Both the position numbers and the translations under genes were made by a program. The notes under the pieces are model-generated. The model saw only the letters and a program-made list of their open reading frames with translations. It searched no databases and had not been told where the DNA came from. This document shows positions 60,690-64,000 of a stretch of DNA of 64,000 bases, one piece after another (within the stretch, counting starts at the first letter, position 1; every line of letters begins with the position of its first letter). Source of the stretch: Atriophallophorus winterbourni (Eukaryota; Platyhelminthes; Trematoda; Plagiorchiida; Microphallidae); NCBI GenBank assembly GCA_013407085.1, contig JACCGJ010005176.1:1-64000 (forward strand). Direction: 5' to 3'.

Positions 60690-61140
60690 CATCTAAATAT
60701 TGCTCATCCACGACCTTTCGAGAAATATTACTGATTTCTTGCAATGCTATCAAAATTTTTGTTCGACTAGATATTGAATATGCAATCTCGTTCTCAAACG
60801 CTGGTCTTTGTTACAACGTGACCGCTCCAAGTTACGAGGATAAGTGTGGTCAAATCGATAATGAATGGTCATTCACTGTCATGCGTGAGGTCAACACGTT
60901 CTCGATAGAATGAGATTGTCCGAATCGAGCAATGCCACGTTAAAATGAGATATCTGATTTATCTCGCTTCTTCGGTTAACAAAGATACTGCAATGCCATC
61001 GCGAGATGATATTTACGCCGAGCGCTCAGCCGCGGTAGTTAATAATTGAACAACAGTTTCGAATGTGTCAAATAGTCGAAATCTACAATCAAGCAATTTA
61101 ACAATTTAGCCTAAACCAAATACAGCTATGTCCAGACCAG
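60690..61140 (+). repeat. Inverted repeat E, left copy
   Basis: Pairs with about 63550-63995 (coordinate sum 124690). The stretch 60790-60930 is nearly identical in both and holds a shared frame, APSYEDKCGQIDNEWSFTVM then REVNTFSIE and a stop, preceded by GLCYNVT or GLCFNVT. The source gene is not recognised. Confidence 0.75.
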
Positions 61141-61164
61141 ACAATAACGATAACTTCGCTTTGG

Positions 61165-61220
61165 GATTTAAAGCGAAGCGAAGTTGCGAAGCGAAGTTGC
61201 GAAGCGATGTTGCGAAGCCT
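61165..61220 (+). repeat. Minisatellite, about 14 bp unit GCGAAGCGAAGTT
   Basis: Three to four imperfect copies of GCGAAGCGAAGTT or GCGAAGCGATGTT, located just before a LINE 3' end. None was seen in the right copy of repeat E. Confidence 0.7.
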
Positions 61221-61221
61221 A

Positions 61222-61540
61222 GCGAATATTCGCCCAGCTTGGATATATTCAAATCGAACTTGGACAAATTCATGTCGACGAATCCAAACATTGAAACTAT
61301 ATATTCTGCATCATCAAGCTTCGAACCAATGCATCGAAGTAAACTATACATATTTACCCTATCAAACCGGTTGAAAACAATTTCTGCTCTATATATTTTT
61401 ACGTAATTCCTGAACTAATCAGTAGGCAAACAAACCCCGTTTTACTGTTATTTGTAACCCGCATATTATTCTGTGGTTTTTCTAAAGCTATGTGCTTTTT
61501 AGACCATTAAATTGAATTAAATTGAATTGAATTGCTCGAA
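61222..61540 (+). mobile_element. LINE 3' end
   Basis: Encodes YSPSLDIFKSNLDKFMSTNP, the last residues of a CR1-like ORF2 (compare FSIFKLKLDDFLRANPN), then a 3'UTR very similar to 45600-45880 and a tail of ATTGAATTAAATTGAATTG. It is an insertion relative to the right copy of repeat E. Same family as the element at 44718. Confidence 0.85.
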
Positions 61541-61785
61541 CAAGTAAGTGAGTGGTTTGTATAGCAAACTCGCAAGTTGCTTCAATATTTTCGAGGTTAT
61601 TCCGTCGGCCCCAGGAGACTTTCCGTTTTTAAGATTAAATAAACCTTGGAGGACGCGTTTCTCAGTGACGATTTTTTCACTTAGGGCAACCGTGTTTGAA
61701 AGTATTCGATTTTGGCTGTTTATTGCATGTTCTATCGGGTTGACAGATTGCAAATTCAAGCGCGAATATGACGAAGCCACCAACA
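61541..61785 (-). mobile_element. LINE RT N-terminal fragment
   Basis: The minus strand reads LKNGKSPGADGITSKILKQL followed by LYKPLTYLFEQF, the first RT block, upstream of which is EKIVTEKRVLQGLFN. It abuts the tail of the previous element head-on. Confidence 0.78.
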
Positions 61786-61789
61786 TTAT

Positions 61790-62345
61790 AAGCATCATTC
61801 TCATTGCCAATATCATCACCACCGCTATGATCAACATCATCATTATCATCAGCGTTGTGTTCATATCGATCATCATATCTTCGTCAGCTCTATTAGTTTC
61901 ACATTACCAATATTTCATCTATATGCCTACGATGTACCTGGCTGTGAATATGTCGTCAACTTGACGTGATATTCAATGATATATTCCATCTTATTCTCAC
62001 AATTGTGGCCATCTTAGCATGAAATCGATCCCGCTTTTCAACAATTTACGTACAGTGAATCATCCACTTAAACACATGTTCTATAAGCAAGAAGCACGTG
62101 GTAGCAGATCTCACGGCTACAAGTTAACCATTCCACAATTACGAACACATTGTCGCATCTGAATACATAATCTGATTATCCATTCTTACAAAACATCTTT
62201 GTCCTTTTTTGAATTCCCGATGGTTCCTGATGAGTTTGTGGTTTGAGATCAGGGTATTCCTTCCGCTTAGTGGACTCTGTTCATGCACTTACGGGCTCCA
62301 CCTGCCGGAAGCAATCTGGTTATGAAGCGCCTTGAATTACCTTGA
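61790..62345 (+). repeat. Inverted repeat F, left copy, with LINE RT C-terminal piece and tail
   Basis: 61790-62150 pairs with about 63040-63400 in reverse (sum about 125185): an ATCATC-rich tract, TTGACGTGATATTCAATGAT, then the LINE piece NHPLKHMFYKQEARGSRSHG. Left copy only: it continues into about 180 bp of apparent 3'UTR and a CCTTGAATTACCTTGAATCC tail that meets the composite repeat. Confidence 0.75.
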
Positions 62346-63245
62346 ATCCTCCACCGCGGTTGCTTTATTCGCTAAGACAATGTCAAGAGTTGAAGTTTTG
62401 TCAAGACCTCGTCAGCGAGTTGGCTGATCAACGTGGTTGTGCAGTGAAGCTATTTCGATAACCTCCTTGAATTTATGTTCAATCGAATGCGGGGAGTGTT
62501 CACTTCTTAAAAACAGATGCAGAGATTAAAAGCACCAATGATCAGCAATTTCGTTGTCTGGCAGCTTGTGATGTATTGCAAGGATGCGATTAGCTTATCG
62601 TTTACTGAGCTTTCGAATGATGGCGAGCAGTAAATGTTGCCGATCGTACATTCATCTCCATTGACTAGGTCTACTGAACACCACATCGTATCAGAATGAC
62701 TGAGGTCAGGATGATCGATTACGTTACACTGCGCTAAACGTTCATGAAAGTAAACTGCAACTCCACCACCGGATCATCGATCGCGATCGCGACGGAGTAG
62801 TGTGCTTACTGTGTGGTTGCATGTTGTCGTTGTAAGTCTCTCATAGAACCACTTTGTCCATGCCACCACCGAACGGGTCTCGAAAGATCGCACAAGTTTG
62901 CAAATAATTATCAGAGTTGGATACTTCTGCTGGCCTGTGCTACTTCCGACGAAGTTCCATATGTGACAGTCTTGAATAGGAACAGAGTGTAAACATTCAG
63001 TTGAAGTTAAATAGCATCAAGGGAATCTCACCATCTGGTGTTCTGAGTGTGCAATGTTTAACTTGTAGCCATGAGATCTACTACCACGTGCGTCTTGCTG
63101 ATGAAACAGGTGTTTACGTGGGTGAATCACCGTAAGCAGATTGTTGAACACCAGTATTGATTTCGTGTTACGATGGCCACAATTGTGAGAATAAGATCGA
63201 ATATATAATTGAATATCACGTCAAGTTGACAACATATACGCATCC
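62345..63245 (-). repeat. Composite repeat, copy 2: LINE RT end + GS intron/exon + LINE endonuclease
   Basis: Minus strand order: RT C-terminal piece (63245-63040), GS segment (about 63040-62795), endonuclease piece (62795-62345) with [23 protein letters not shown]-type DTMWCSVD, and LLIIGAFNL, where the catalytic Asp of GDFN is lost. It ends at GAGGATTCAAGG against an inverted LINE tail, as copy 1 does at 23025. Stops are present. Confidence 0.85.
62810..62970 (-). pseudogene. Glutamine synthetase exon 2 within composite copy 2
   Basis: TTCAAG acceptor, then 161 nt matching GS exon 2 (gene: 162 nt), and an ACAGTAAGC donor identical to that of the gene. Intron-1-type sequence lies upstream after CACCAGATGG. 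The internal frame is damaged (CAGCAGAAG has lost a base in the GQAEG region). Both splice signals are still present. Confidence 0.85.
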
Positions 63246-63289
63246 AGGTACATCGTAGCCATATAGACGAAATATTGGTATTGTGAAGC

Positions 63290-63440
63290 TAATAGAGCTG
63301 ATGAAGATATGATGATCCAGATGAACACAACGTTGATGATAATGATGATGTTGATGATGGTATTAATGTTGATAATAACTTTGATAATGATACTTATAAT
63401 GCTGATGTCTTCGTTATTTTCGCAAATAAAAGTTGAAGTC
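63290..63440 (-). repeat. Trinucleotide-like GATGAT/ATCATC tract
   Basis: Imperfect TGATGATGA/TGATAATGA repeats; the reverse counterpart at about 61795-61885 belongs to repeat F. Confidence 0.6.
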
Positions 63441-63549
63441 TGTCATGAAATAAATTAATACACAATCATAGCAAATATCACCAGATCCGAAGAAATACGC
63501 AGCCATTTAAGGTAATCCAAATAAGGTTAAAACTTTTATGTGAGTGAAT

Positions 63550-63995
63550 GTGAATAGCTTCGAACACAGTCTGGACATAGATGGATTTGTTTTAACCAGA
63601 TTTGTTAAAAAGCTTGATTGTAGATTTCGATAATTTGACTCATTCGAAACAGTTGCTCAATTATTAACTCCCGCGGCTGAACGCTCGACCTAAATATCAT
63701 TTCGCGATGACATTCCAATGTCTTTGTTAACCGAAGATATCTTATTTAAACGTGGCATTGTTCTAATAGGACAATCTCATTCTATCGAGAACGTGTTGAC
63801 CTCACGCATGACAGTGAATGACCATTCATTATCGATTTGACCACACTTATCCTCGTAACTTGGAGCGGTCACGTTGAAACAGAGACCAGCTTTTGAGAAC
63901 GAGATTGGATATCGAATATCTAGTCTATCAAGAATTTTGATACCATTGCTAGAAATCAGTAAAGGTTATCGAAAGGTACCTGGACGACCAATCGT
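63550..63995 (-). repeat. Inverted repeat E, right copy
   Basis: Partner of 60690-61140; lacks the minisatellite and LINE 3' end present on the left. The window ends at its outer edge. Confidence 0.75.
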
Positions 63996-64000
63996 TAGGT

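Noticed and set aside
1..64000. CRISPR array, rRNA genes or bacterial operons
   Set aside because: No regularly spaced direct repeats, rRNA-like blocks or Shine-Dalgarno-linked gene runs; the splice structure is eukaryotic.

Overview
The window is animal-type nuclear DNA. Genes are interrupted by GT-AG introns, including two exons of only 27 nt, and there are no bacterial operons. Most of the rest is decayed retrotransposon sequence: CR1/Jockey-like LINEs with short TTGAAT-type repeat tails, RTE-like LINE fragments, and Ty3/Gypsy pol remnants. The element mix, the tiny symmetric exons and the short introns suggest a flatworm, perhaps a trematode. This is an inference; the sequence alone does not fix the species.

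Layout. 1-1340 is a broken LINE 3' half. 1341-9143 holds segment D, with RTE and Gypsy fossils, bracketed by a nearly identical 1.6 kb inverted pair (1341-2953 and 7533-9143). A large inverted duplication follows: left arm about 10007-24749, spacer 24750-28528, right arm about 28529-43272. The spacer and the inner end of the right arm form an almost complete two-ORF LINE (ORF1 25055-26410, ORF2 26422-29319). Each arm carries one copy of a nine-exon gene for a secreted three-CUB-domain protein (11047-15733 on +, 37516-42229 on -), followed inward by a mosaic of LINE fragments and glutamine synthetase (GS) gene pieces. 43272-49985 is a second, direct copy of segment D, into which a 5'-truncated LINE has inserted.

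49986-57560 is a LINE graveyard that includes a clean nested insertion with an 8 bp target-site duplication. 57582-59134 (-) is an intact seven-exon glutamine synthetase gene, the best-supported host gene here. 60344-64000 contains further inverted repeats, a LINE 3' end, and a second copy of a composite repeat.

Most unusual is that composite: LINE reverse-transcriptase C-terminal piece, then unspliced GS intron 1/exon 2/start of intron 2, then LINE endonuclease piece. It occurs with the same internal junctions inside the palindrome (22140-23025, mirrored at 30248-31133) and at 62345-63245 on the minus strand. The intact GS gene lies in the same window. It looks like a dispersed repeat that captured part of a host gene at the DNA level.

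How the genes relate: GS is a housekeeping enzyme gene. The two CUB genes are paralogues made by the inverted duplication. Almost everything else is transposon sequence and its rearrangements. Because large palindromes can also arise from mis-assembly, and several copy differences are homopolymer-length changes, the structure should be confirmed with long reads.
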